Part shown: piece by piece, positions 32,727 through 40,361 of the stretch | Layout: each line of letters starts with the position of its first letter | How positions within the stretch are numbered: position 1 is the first letter of the stretch | Assembly (NCBI GenBank): GCA_014208095.1 | Contig: JACHMT010000001.1 | Span: 2,356,001 to 2,420,000 of the forward strand | Source of the DNA: Actinospineispora eucalypti | Lineage (GTDB): Bacteria > Actinomycetota > Actinomycetes > Mycobacteriales > Pseudonocardiaceae | DNA: 64,000 nucleotides | Direction of reading: 5' to 3' | Made by a program: the position numbers and the translations under genes | The notes under the pieces: model-generated | The model's input: only the letters and a program-made list of their open reading frames with translations | Told to the model about the DNA's origin: nothing | Database searches by the model: none

Positions 32727-33484
32727 TCTCCGACTGGGGCGCGGTACGGCGGGACCGGGTGCTCGCCGAGACCGACGACTACCTCGTACTGGACAAGCCC
32801 GCCGGGGTGTCCGTGGCGGGCGAACGCCACGACACCGACCTGGTGCGCATCGCCGCGGCGGCGGGGGAGCAGCTCATCCCGGTGCACCGGATCGACAAGG
32901 TCACCTCCGGGGTGGTGCTGCTGGCCAAGAGCACGGCCGCGCACGGCCCGTTGACCAGGCAGTTCACCATGCGCACGGTGGAGAAGACGTACCTGGCGAT
33001 CACCCGGTCCACCGGGCTGCCGGCGGCCGGTGAGATCGAGCTGCCGCTGGGCGTCGGCCGGAAGAACCGGGTCCGCATCGCCGCGCCCCGGGAGGAGATC
33101 GTCTTCGATCCGGCCGCCGCCCGGTGGACCGTGCCGGCGGCCTCGGTGCGGCCCCGCGCGTTCCCGTCGTCCACCGCGTTCACCCTGGCCTGGCAGGGCG
33201 AACGGCACAGCCTGCTGGTGCTGCGCCCGCACACCGGACGGCGGCACCAGATCCGGGTGCACCTGGCCTGGATCGGCCACCCGATCGCCGGTGACCCGTT
33301 ATTTCCGGACGACGACGGCCCGGCGGCGCCGCGAACCTGCCTGCACGCCTGGCGGCTGGAGTTCGACGACCTGGCAGGGAAGCGGGTGGAGGCACGGACC
33401 TCGCCGGACCCGGGGTTCTGGTCTCCGGTCGCCCCCGAGCTGCCCCTGGACCGGCGCCGGCAGGTCCTGCTCGACCTCGGCTGA
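32723..33484 (+). CDS. RluA-family pseudouridine synthase
   Basis: 253 residues. Catalytic Asp in HRIDKVTSGVVLLAK (about residue 58), then TRQFTMRTVEKTYLAI and LRPHTGRRHQIRVHLAWIGHPIAGDPLF, the three signature regions of the RluA family. No S4 RNA-binding domain precedes the core, so it resembles the short members that modify tRNA or one rRNA site. GTG 32723 sits inside ATGTGA at the argS stop, so the two proteins are made in a fixed ratio. The target RNA is unknown; a tRNA-linked function is suggested by the coupling. Confidence 0.88.
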   Translation: MISDWGAVRRDRVLAETDDYLVLDKPAGVSVAGERHDTDLVRIAAAAGEQLIPVHRIDKVTSGVVLLAKSTAAHGPLTRQFTMRTVEKTYLAITRSTGLPAAGEIELPLGVGRKNRVRIAAPREEIVFDPAAARWTVPAASVRPRAFPSSTAFTLAWQGERHSLLVLRPHTGRRHQIRVHLAWIGHPIAGDPLFPDDDGPAAPRTCLHAWRLEFDDLAGKRVEARTSPDPGFWSPVAPELPLDRRRQVLLDLG

Positions 33485-33485
33485 G

Positions 33486-34208
33486 CTACCGCTGGGGGTT
33501 GTGGTCGTCGATCCAGCTCAGCCGGTTCAGCGGGATGGTGATCAGTCGAGCCTTGCCGATCACGCTCTCCAGGGGCACCGGGCCGTGCCCCGGCGCCCGC
33601 GAGTCCAGCGAGTTGTTCCGGTTGTCGCCCATCATCCACAGCGCGCCCGCCGGCACCTTGACCGGCCCGAACGGGGCCTGCTGCTCGGGCGCGCCGTCGG
33701 GGCCGTCCGACGGGAAGTGCAGGTACGGCTCGTCCAGCGGCCGGCCGTCGACCAGCAACCGGTTCCGCGCGTCGCAGCAGGACACCGTCTGGCCGCCCGT
33801 CGCGATCACCCGTTTCACCAGCTCGGAGCGGTACGGCGGGACCAGGCCGAACAGCGCGGCCAGGTCGTGGCTGCCCCGGGCGAGCAGGTTGTCCGGCGGG
33901 GCGGGCTCCAGCCGGGACTCCTCCCAGCTGTCCGGCATCTGGAACACCAGCACCTCACCCGGGTGGGGATCGCGGAACCGGTAGGTCAGCTTGTCCACCA
34001 GCACCCGGTCGTTCAGGCAGCCGGTGCAGCCGTGCAGCGTGGCCTCCATCGAGCCGGACGGGATCATGTACATCCGGGCCAGGAACGCGGAGATCAGCGT
34101 GGCCAGCACCAGCGCGAGCAACAGCCGACCCAGCCAGCCGCCCACCGAGGGCCAGAACCGGCCGGACTTGCGCGCTGACGGGGTTTGCTCGACCGGGGCT
34201 TCGGACAC
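33486..34208 (-). CDS. lepB: Signal peptidase I
   Basis: 240 residues from GTG 34208, preceded by GGAAC. One N-terminal membrane helix (LGRLLLALVLATLISAFLARMYM), then the catalytic Ser in MIPSGSMEATL (about residue 53), the Lys of ELVKRVIATGG (about 133), and the SPase box MGDNRNNSLDSR. It cleaves Sec and Tat leaders at the outer face of the membrane. Four Cys, including CTGC and SCC, lie in the extracytoplasmic part. Its stop is one base from the convergent pseudouridine synthase stop. Most genomes of this group carry more than one lepB. Confidence 0.93.
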   Translation of the reverse strand: MSEAPVEQTPSARKSGRFWPSVGGWLGRLLLALVLATLISAFLARMYMIPSGSMEATLHGCTGCLNDRVLVDKLTYRFRDPHPGEVLVFQMPDSWEESRLEPAPPDNLLARGSHDLAALFGLVPPYRSELVKRVIATGGQTVSCCDARNRLLVDGRPLDEPYLHFPSDGPDGAPEQQAPFGPVKVPAGALWMMGDNRNNSLDSRAPGHGPVPLESVIGKARLITIPLNRLSWIDDHNPQR

Positions 34209-34698
34209 CGGCTGATCGTTCCACACGGGTCGGCGGGGTCGCGCCGACGCTCCGGTTGGGTGCGGCGCCGGTTCCAAGGATTGCTCGGACGGCCGAGGCC
34301 GGGGTTCTCGGCCGGCCTCGAGCGGCCCTCGCGTTCGTCCGGGCGTTCGAAGAGCGGCGTGGGGGCTCTGCCGCAACTTGGGTGCCGCCTCGTGCGTTCG
34401 TTTCCGGCGCCGGCGCCGTGGGGCTGCCTGATGATCATCGAATACATGGTCAGCATGACACCAGGGCTGCTCCGGACGGGCCGACGCGTCCACCATGTCA
34501 TGCTGATCATGGAATGGCCAGGAGGGCCGGACCATTGGTCACTCTGGTTGCGCGGACCGCGGGGCGGAGGCCGAGTCCGGGCACGGCCCGTGACTCCGTG
34601 GCCCACGACCAACGCAACGGCCGCTCCGTATCGGCGTGAAACCCGAGCTGCGGCCATCCAAGCAAATCTTGAGAACCGGCATCGCACGAATTGGAACT
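34209..34698. other. Gene-free stretch filled by a palindromic element
   Basis: 490 bases between lepB and the TAXI gene, both on the minus strand. No convincing coding sequence. Almost all of it is the long palindrome at 34267-34679. Confidence 0.65.
34267..34679. repeat. Long imperfect palindromic element, copy B, with core hairpin
   Basis: Outer arm 34267-34337 begins GCCGGTTCCAAGGATTGCTC; the end at 34608-34679 reads as its inverse (GGCCATCCAAGCAAATCTTG near the tip), agreeing at most positions with small gaps. At the centre a 16-bp hairpin, CATGGTCAGCATGACA (34445-34460) with TGTCATGCTGATCATG (34496-34511), has a single G-U pair. The outer arm matches that of the element at 21770-22076. 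Confidence 0.72.
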
Positions 34699-35649
34699 TC
34701 AGCCGTGCAGGGAGCGGTAGGCGGCCATGGCGCCGGGGTGCAGGGGGATGCCGCTGGTGACGATCAGGCTGCGCGGGTCCAGGAACTGGGTGCCGAGGGC
34801 CTGCTCGGGTACCAGGCGGGCGGCGTGGGTGACCAGCGTGCGGGTGACCACGTCGACGATCTCCGCGTCCAGTTCGGGCCGGCACACCACCAGGTTGGCC
34901 ACCCCCACGGTGACCACCTCGCCGCCGGCGTCGTAGCTGTCCGCCGGCACCGAGACCAGCTCGTAGGCCGTGTTGTACGCACGGCGCAGCGCCGGCAGCA
35001 GCTCGTTCATCGGCAGCAGCCGGATGCGCCGCCGCTTGGCCAGCGCGGCCAGTGCCGGCGTCGGCACGCCACCCGACCAGAACAGCGCGTCGATCTGGCC
35101 GGCTTCCAGGGCGGCGATGGCGGCGACGAACGGGTGGTTCCGCACCGTGACCGGCTGTCCGCCCGGCTCGGTGTGCAGTCCGGCGACCTGCATCACCCGC
35201 CGCGCGGTCAGCTCGGCGCCGGAGCCGGCCGCGCCGGCCGAGACGGTCCGCCCGGCCAGGTCGGCCACCGTGTGGATCGGGCTCTGCTCGAGCACCACCA
35301 GCTGCAGGTAGTTCTCGTAGACCCGGCCGACGGCGCGCACGGCGGACCGGCGGTCCGGGTGGCCGTTCGCCACCTGCGCACTGTCCACCAGGGTCAGCGC
35401 CAGGTCGGCCCGCCCCTCGCTGAGCAGCCGCAGGTTGTCCCGGCTGCCCTCGGTGGCCAGCGCGCGCACCCGCAGGCTGGACTCCCTGGCCGGGATCTCC
35501 CGGGCCAGCAGCTGGGCGAACTCCAGGTAGAAACCGCCGGGCTCGCCGGCGGCGACGGTCAGCTCGCGGGCGCCGCCGGTCCCGCAGCCGGCGGCCCAGC
35601 CGAGGGCCCCGGTGCCCATCGCGGTCAGCAGCGCGCGGCGGGTCAGCAC
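34699..35649 (-). CDS. TAXI-family solute-binding lipoprotein, coupled to a sensor kinase
   Basis: 316 residues from GTG 35649. The leader starts LTRRALLTAMGTGALGWAAGCG, with twin Arg and a lipobox AAGC, so it is exported and probably lipid-anchored. The body is a TAXI-type periplasmic binding domain: PGGFYLEFAQLLAREI, LSEGRADLALTLVDSAQ, DLAGRTVSAGAAGSGAELTARRVM and ALEAGQIDALFWSGGVPTPALA. TAXI proteins normally feed a TRAP permease, but no TRAP membrane gene is present. The gene overlaps the end of the histidine kinase gene by seven bases. I infer a ligand-sensing accessory protein for that kinase. Confidence 0.87.
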   Translation of the reverse strand: MLTRRALLTAMGTGALGWAAGCGTGGARELTVAAGEPGGFYLEFAQLLAREIPARESSLRVRALATEGSRDNLRLLSEGRADLALTLVDSAQVANGHPDRRSAVRAVGRVYENYLQLVVLEQSPIHTVADLAGRTVSAGAAGSGAELTARRVMQVAGLHTEPGGQPVTVRNHPFVAAIAALEAGQIDALFWSGGVPTPALAALAKRRRIRLLPMNELLPALRRAYNTAYELVSVPADSYDAGGEVVTVGVANLVVCRPELDAEIVDVVTRTLVTHAARLVPEQALGTQFLDPRSLIVTSGIPLHPGAMAAYRSLHG

Positions 35650-37085
35650 GGCAACCGCTCCGGGTCGACCACGGGCAGGGTCACCCGGACCATCAGTCCG
35701 CGCGGGTGGTTCGAGGTGAACCGCAGCGTGCCGGTGCGCATGGTGACCAGGCGCTCGGCGATCGCCAGCCCCAGGCCGGTGCCCCGGCCGTCGTCGTTGC
35801 GGGCGGCCCGCCAGAACCGCTGGGTGGCCTTGCGCATGTCTGCCTCGGACATGCCGGGGCCGTCGTCGGCCACGTTGAGCCGGATCGTGCGGTGGTCGCG
35901 GGTGGCGGTCACGGTCACCGTGGCTCCCTCGCCGGCGTACCGGATGGCGTTGTCCAGCAGCACGTCCAGCACCTGGGCCAGCTCGGACTCCGGGCAGCCC
36001 ACCGGCTCCAGGTCCTCGGGCAACGCGTGGGTGAGCCGCACCCCGGCCCGCTCGGCGGCGGGTTCCCACGCGGTCAGCTGGGACAGCGCCACCGTCTCCG
36101 GCCAGCACCAGGCCGGTTGGGCCTCGTCCGGGTCGTCCTCGGCCAGCGCGTCCGCCGCGCTGGCCCAGTCCGCCGCGCCGAGCCGGTCGGCCGAGGCCAG
36201 CGCGAGCAGGCCGTCCAACAGGGTCTCCAGCCGCTCCACCTCGCCGGCCAGCGACTGGTAGCCGGCCTGGGCGCTGTCCGCCACGTTTGGGGCCAGCGAG
36301 TCCACCCGCAGCCGCAGCGCGGCCATCGGGTTGCGCAGCTGGTGGGAGGCGTCGGCGACCAGCTGGCGCTCCCGCTCGGCGGCAGCGGCCACCGCGTCGG
36401 ACATCTGGTTGAACGACTCGGTCAGCTCGCGCAGCTCGGGCGGCCCGCCACCGCGCTGCACGTGCGTGCCCCGTTCGCCGGCGGCCATGGCGCGCACCCC
36501 CACCTCCAGCTTGGCCAGCGGGCGCAGCACCCAGCGGGCCAGCAGCAGCGCGAGCAGTACGAACCCGGTGCCCGCCATCAGCGCGCCGAGCACGATCAGC
36601 GCCCACGCGGCCGCCACGTCCGACGCCGCCCTGGCCACCGAGACGCGCAGCGCGACCACCCCGGCGATGCGGGTGTCCGTGCCGATCGGCCGGGCCAGCA
36701 GCTCCTCGTCGTCGGACCACGGGGTCAGCCGGGGGATGTAGCGGCCACTCTCGTTGCGCAGCGCCCCGTCGATCAGGCGCTTCACCTTCGGGTCGTCCAG
36801 GGTGAGCCCGCCGGCCGCGACCAGGGGCAGGCGGCGCTGGTCGGTGACCAGCACCCCCTCGCCGTACAGCTCCGCGTACGCCGTCGCCTCCTTCTCCAGC
36901 GCGGACGCGTCACCGCCGGCGGTGGCCTGCGCGGCGAGCGCGGCGAACCGGTTTAGCGCGGCCGTGCGGTCGATGACCAGCCGCTGGGTTCGTTCGGCGG
37001 CGGCGCTGGCCAGCAGCGGCCAGGCGAACGCGGCCACCGCGACAGCGGCGAAGGTGAGCAGCGCCAGGATCAACCGGCGGCGCAT
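35643..37085 (-). CDS. Sensor histidine kinase
   Basis: 480 residues. First membrane helix at 5-28, an extracytoplasmic sensor of about 125 residues, a second helix near 158-182, HAMP linker, the dimerisation/phospho-acceptor segment DASHQLRNPMAALRLR with His248, and the ATP-binding N (LLDNAIRYAG), G1 (DDGPGM) and G2 (GTGLGLAI) boxes. The HisKA-type His is followed by Gln-Leu-Arg-Asn, common in actinobacterial kinases. It lies between its response regulator, 18 bases upstream, and a TAXI binding protein that it overlaps. The signal is probably an organic acid taken up by the first gene of the operon. Confidence 0.93.
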   Translation of the reverse strand: MRRRLILALLTFAAVAVAAFAWPLLASAAAERTQRLVIDRTAALNRFAALAAQATAGGDASALEKEATAYAELYGEGVLVTDQRRLPLVAAGGLTLDDPKVKRLIDGALRNESGRYIPRLTPWSDDEELLARPIGTDTRIAGVVALRVSVARAASDVAAAWALIVLGALMAGTGFVLLALLLARWVLRPLAKLEVGVRAMAAGERGTHVQRGGGPPELRELTESFNQMSDAVAAAAERERQLVADASHQLRNPMAALRLRVDSLAPNVADSAQAGYQSLAGEVERLETLLDGLLALASADRLGAADWASAADALAEDDPDEAQPAWCWPETVALSQLTAWEPAAERAGVRLTHALPEDLEPVGCPESELAQVLDVLLDNAIRYAGEGATVTVTATRDHRTIRLNVADDGPGMSEADMRKATQRFWRAARNDDGRGTGLGLAIAERLVTMRTGTLRFTSNHPRGLMVRVTLPVVDPERLPC

Positions 37086-37103
37086 GGCTGGCCCGCCGCC
37101 CGC

Positions 37104-37772
37104 TCAGCCGAGGCGGTAGCCGAAGCCCCGGATGGTGCGCAGCATCTCCGGGCGGTCCAGCTTGGCCCGCAGGGTTGTCATGTGCACGTCCAGGGATCGG
37201 GAAACCGCGAGGTAGGCGTCGCCCCACACCTCGTCCATGATCTGTTGCCGGCTCACCGCGACGCCGGCCCCCCGGGCCAGCACGGCGAGCACGTCGAACT
37301 CCTTGGTGGTCAGGGGGACGGGCTGGTCGGCCACCCGGACCAGCCGGGCCTCCAGGTCCACCGCGATGTCGCCCACCTCGACCACCCGCTTCGGCTCGCT
37401 GGTCTGCGCGGCGGCCCGGCGGGTGACCGCCTCCACCCGGGCCAGCAGCTCGCGCAGCCGGACCGGTTTTATCAGGTAGTCGTCCGCGCCGGAGCGCAGG
37501 CCGCGCACCACGGACCGTTCGTCCCCCCGGGCCGTGAGGACCAGCACCGGCACGGAGCTGACCTTGCGCAGCTTTCGCAGCACCTCGAGCCCGTCCATGT
37601 CGGGCAGGCCGAGGTCGAGCAGTACGAGATCGGCGTCCCGATGCGCGACCAACGCGTCGGCGCCCAGGTGGCACCGGATGGGCCGGTGTCCCTGGGCGCC
37701 GAGCGCGTCGACCAGCGCGCCGGCAACGCCATCGTCATCTTCGACGAGCAGTACCCGCACGTGGTACCTCAT
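37104..37772 (-). CDS. OmpR-family response regulator
   Basis: 222 residues from ATG 37772; GTG 37760 has a slightly better placed AGG and would remove four residues. Receiver domain with acidic EDDD, phospho-acceptor Asp53 in VLLDLGLPDMDG, Thr in LVLTARGDE and Lys in YLIKPVR; then a winged-helix DNA-binding domain (LTTKEFDVLAVLARGAG to IRGFGYRLG). It follows the MHS transporter by only two bases, so transporter, regulator, kinase and binding protein form one transcript. Confidence 0.93.
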   Translation of the reverse strand: MRYHVRVLLVEDDDGVAGALVDALGAQGHRPIRCHLGADALVAHRDADLVLLDLGLPDMDGLEVLRKLRKVSSVPVLVLTARGDERSVVRGLRSGADDYLIKPVRLRELLARVEAVTRRAAAQTSEPKRVVEVGDIAVDLEARLVRVADQPVPLTTKEFDVLAVLARGAGVAVSRQQIMDEVWGDAYLAVSRSLDVHMTTLRAKLDRPEMLRTIRGFGYRLG

Positions 37773-37774
37773 CC

Positions 37775-39121
37775 CTAAGTGCGAACGGCCTCCGAGTCCT
37801 GCTCCCGCCGCGGCGGGCCATCGTCCAGCGGCGAGTCCTGGGAAGTCTCCCGCATGAACCGGTAAACGATCAACGAGATCAGAGCACATCCGGCAACGTA
37901 GTAGAAGTAGATCTCCCCATGGCCGATTTTCAGCAACCACAGCGCCAGCAGTTCCGCCGTGCCACCGAAGATTGCCACCGTGAGGGCGTAGGGCAGGCCG
38001 ACCCCCAGCGCCCGGATGTGGGTGGGGAACAGCTCGGCCTTCACGATCGCGTTGATCGAGGTGTACCCGGTCACGATGACCAGTCCGGCCATCATGATCA
38101 GAAACGCCACCACCGGGTTGTGCGCGCTGCCGAGCAAGGTCATCAGCGGCACCGTGCACAGCGTGGCGCCCACACCGAAGAAGGTCAGCAGCGGACGACG
38201 GCCGATCCTGTCGGACAGCTTGCCGGCCAGTGGCTGCAGGACGACGAAGATCAGCAAAGCGGCGAAGTTGATCAGGGTGACGGTCTTCGTCTCGATCTTC
38301 GGCACGGCGATCATGTATTTCTGCAGGTAGGTGGTGAAGGTGTAGAAAGAAATCGTGCCGCCTAGGGTCAGACCGACCACGGTCAGGCAGGCTCTCGGGT
38401 GCTGAAGCAGCACACGCAGACCCCCGCCGGGCTTGCGCCCGCCGGCCTGCTGCTTCTCGGCCAGGAAGCTTTCCGACTCCTCCATGCTGCGCCGCAGGTA
38501 CATGGCGACGACCGCGCCGAGGGCGCCGATCGCGAACGCGATGCGCCAGCCCCAACTCTTCAGCTGATCATCGGTGATGAGCTGCTGAAGGACGATCTGT
38601 AGTCCTAGCGCGAGCAATTGGCCCGCGACCAGGGTCACGTACTGGAAGCTGGAGTAGAACCCGCGCCTGCCCGGTGTTGCCACTTCGGACAGGTAAGTCG
38701 CCGAGGTCGCGTACTCGCCACCAACCGACAGGCCCTGTACCAGCCGGGCGGTGAGGAGCAGCAGGGGTGCCCACACCCCGATGGTCGCGTATCCGGGGGA
38801 GAGCGCAATCAGCAGCGAGCCGGCGGCCATGAGCGTGACCGAGAGGGTTAGCGCCGAGCGTCGCCCGTAGCGGTCCGCGAAGTGACCGAGCAACCAGCCA
38901 CCCAGTGGTCGCATCAGGAAGCCGACCGCGAAGATAGCGGCGCTCTGCATGAACTGCGTTACTGGATCGCTCTTCGGGAAGAAGGTGGCCGCGAAGTATG
39001 GCGTGAACGCCGCGTAGGCGTACCAGTCGTACCACTCGATCAGATTACCGATCGAGCCTTTGAACACGTTCTTGACAACTTTTCGCTCGCCGGTCGATCC
39101 GGCGTCTACCGTGCGCGTCAT
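37775..39121 (-). CDS. MHS-family transporter heading a two-component operon
   Basis: 448 residues from ATG 39121, which has the strong site GGGGAGGG; longer in-frame starts lack one. N-terminus NVFKGSIGNLIEWYDWYAYAAFTPYFAATFFP and A-motif GHFADRYGRRSAL are close to alpha-ketoglutarate/dicarboxylate permeases (KgtP-like) of the MHS family. LSVGGEYATSATYLSEVA marks helix 5. It is the first gene of an operon with a two-component system and a TAXI binding protein, so import is probably induced by its own substrate. Confidence 0.9.
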   Translation of the reverse strand: MTRTVDAGSTGERKVVKNVFKGSIGNLIEWYDWYAYAAFTPYFAATFFPKSDPVTQFMQSAAIFAVGFLMRPLGGWLLGHFADRYGRRSALTLSVTLMAAGSLLIALSPGYATIGVWAPLLLLTARLVQGLSVGGEYATSATYLSEVATPGRRGFYSSFQYVTLVAGQLLALGLQIVLQQLITDDQLKSWGWRIAFAIGALGAVVAMYLRRSMEESESFLAEKQQAGGRKPGGGLRVLLQHPRACLTVVGLTLGGTISFYTFTTYLQKYMIAVPKIETKTVTLINFAALLIFVVLQPLAGKLSDRIGRRPLLTFFGVGATLCTVPLMTLLGSAHNPVVAFLIMMAGLVIVTGYTSINAIVKAELFPTHIRALGVGLPYALTVAIFGGTAELLALWLLKIGHGEIYFYYVAGCALISLIVYRFMRETSQDSPLDDGPPRREQDSEAVRT

Positions 39122-39283
39122 TGAGCCCTCCCCAGACATACGTCGTCGCCGTTCCACCGTCGGGGTTCGCGGAGCGCTCGGCAACGTGGTAGGCCCGGTA
39201 TTTACGATCGCTTAGGTCGGATCGCCCGCCGATCGGCGCACCGTCGGCGGATGGGGCGCGGACAAACTGACAGCCGGCTGGTC

Positions 39284-39607
39284 TTAGCAGCCTTCTTTCA
39301 CGAGGGTGACGTCCTTGATGTTGTTGACCCCACCGTAGTCGAAATCTCCGCCGATGTAGGAGCCGTAAATTTGTGTCTGTTGTGGCTCGAGGCAGGTGTT
39401 TCTGTCTGGTGCTACCAAGTAGTCGATGTGCAGCGTGATAGGTCGGTACCCGCAGTTGCTCCAGCCGATTTGGGTGGGGATGCCGGCCTCGACGAACCGG
39501 CCGCACGGAAAATCCTTGGGTGCGCCGGGCGCGATCCGCGTAGCCGCGCCATCCGCAGTCGGCGCGGAAAATGCGGCCGCAGCCAACAGCAATAGACCGG
39601 TCTTCAT
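39284..39607 (-). CDS. Small secreted Cys-containing protein
   Basis: 107 residues. A clear signal peptide (MKTGLLLLAAAAFSAPTADGA) is followed by a mature domain with four Cys (PCGRF, SNCGYR, NTCLEP and the terminal EGC), probably two disulfides. It resembles the DUF6355 group of small secreted proteins; I hold that assignment loosely. GGAGCAGAG precedes ATG 39607. It lies 33 bases after the DUF2283 gene and shares that patch's low G+C content. Function unknown. Confidence 0.68.
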   Translation of the reverse strand: MKTGLLLLAAAAFSAPTADGAATRIAPGAPKDFPCGRFVEAGIPTQIGWSNCGYRPITLHIDYLVAPDRNTCLEPQQTQIYGSYIGGDFDYGGVNNIKDVTLVKEGC

Positions 39608-39640
39608 CTCTGCTCCGTTCGATTCGGCGCCGTCAGCGAC

Positions 39641-39874
39641 TTAGTGATTAAGGTCTCGATAGATCTCGGGTAGTTGGCGCGCCGCGTCGAGAAGTTCGAT
39701 GCCGAGCAGTTCTCCCGTGGCCGAGAGATCAATCACAAGAAGTGCGCCGCCCGCGTCGTCAAATATGGGTCTGGTATCCACCGCTCCACCTGGTGGTATC
39801 TCTTTGAAGGCGATGTAGGCCACGTTGTTCTGCTTGTCGTGGCTCCTCACCTGCGGATACTCGGGTCCTTGCAT
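39641..39874 (-). CDS. DUF2283 family protein, candidate antitoxin/immunity protein
   Basis: 77 residues from ATG 39874, which has GAGAGG six bases upstream; a longer frame to 39928 would overlap the upstream gene. The DUF2283 core is present: VAYIAFKEIPPGGAVDTRP, then ALLVIDLSATGELLGIELLDAARQLP. No signal peptide, so cytoplasmic. DUF2283 genes commonly sit next to DUF4258 genes, as here with a 10-base gap, and such pairs are usually read as toxin-antitoxin modules. The low G+C content suggests transfer. Confidence 0.78.
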   Translation of the reverse strand: MQGPEYPQVRSHDKQNNVAYIAFKEIPPGGAVDTRPIFDDAGGALLVIDLSATGELLGIELLDAARQLPEIYRDLNH

Positions 39875-39884
39875 GCGATACCTC

Positions 39885-40238
39885 TCAGCTATTTCGCATG
39901 AATACTGTAACGACATAGCCGTCGTCATTCAGGCAAGCGATAATGCCATTCGGGTTCCCTCGATCAGTGTATTGCCAGGTTCCCTGTCTGTTGAGAAATG
40001 CCGTTCGATAGTGGAGAGCGACCGTCAGCTCGACATCAGATTTGCTGATGTTCCGGTCGCGCATTTGCGTCAGCGCGTGCGGCGTATAACCCGCAACCCG
40101 CTCAGGTGCGTTGCTCGATGCGATTTGCCTCAACGAGAGATCACTTGCTTGGGCAACTAAATGGGGGCTCGGTAAGACCATAGCCATGGCGGCGATGGCT
40201 GCGCAGATCGGTATCATGCCGTTCCTGAACGATGGCAT
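39885..40238 (-). CDS. Exported DUF4258 protein, candidate secreted toxin
   Basis: 117 residues from ATG 40238 behind GAGAAGG. A signal peptide is plain: basic start (SFRNGM), hydrophobic IPICAAIAAMAMVLP and an AQA-S cleavage point near residue 30. The mature part from TPHALTQMRDRNISKSDVEL to NGIIACLNDDGYVVTVFMRN is a DUF4258 domain, with its conserved His in PHA, the M-x-x-R-x-I-S segment and the terminal VVTVF strand. DUF4258 is thought to be a small RelE/BECR-like RNase-type toxin fold. The usual form is cytoplasmic; a Sec leader is unusual. The DUF2283 partner follows. Composition differs sharply from the flanking genes. Confidence 0.78.
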   Translation of the reverse strand: MPSFRNGMIPICAAIAAMAMVLPSPHLVAQASDLSLRQIASSNAPERVAGYTPHALTQMRDRNISKSDVELTVALHYRTAFLNRQGTWQYTDRGNPNGIIACLNDDGYVVTVFMRNS

Positions 40239-40361
40239 GGCCTTCTCGACCTCACTTGGGCGGTGTTCGGATCTGCCTGCGTGGATGTACGCTACCCGCC
40301 GCCGATGCACGGCGTACCGATATCGGCAAAATTCTGGTGCGGCCGAAGCGAGCGCACTGAG

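Noticed and set aside
34699..36720. 673-residue frame with the TAXI protein as its C-terminal part
   Set aside because: The N-terminal half is a shadow of the histidine kinase; the leader with twin Arg and lipobox fixes the start at GTG 35649.
38618..39124. Small plus-strand frames opposite the MHS transporter
   Set aside because: Antisense shadows without ribosome sites or family content.
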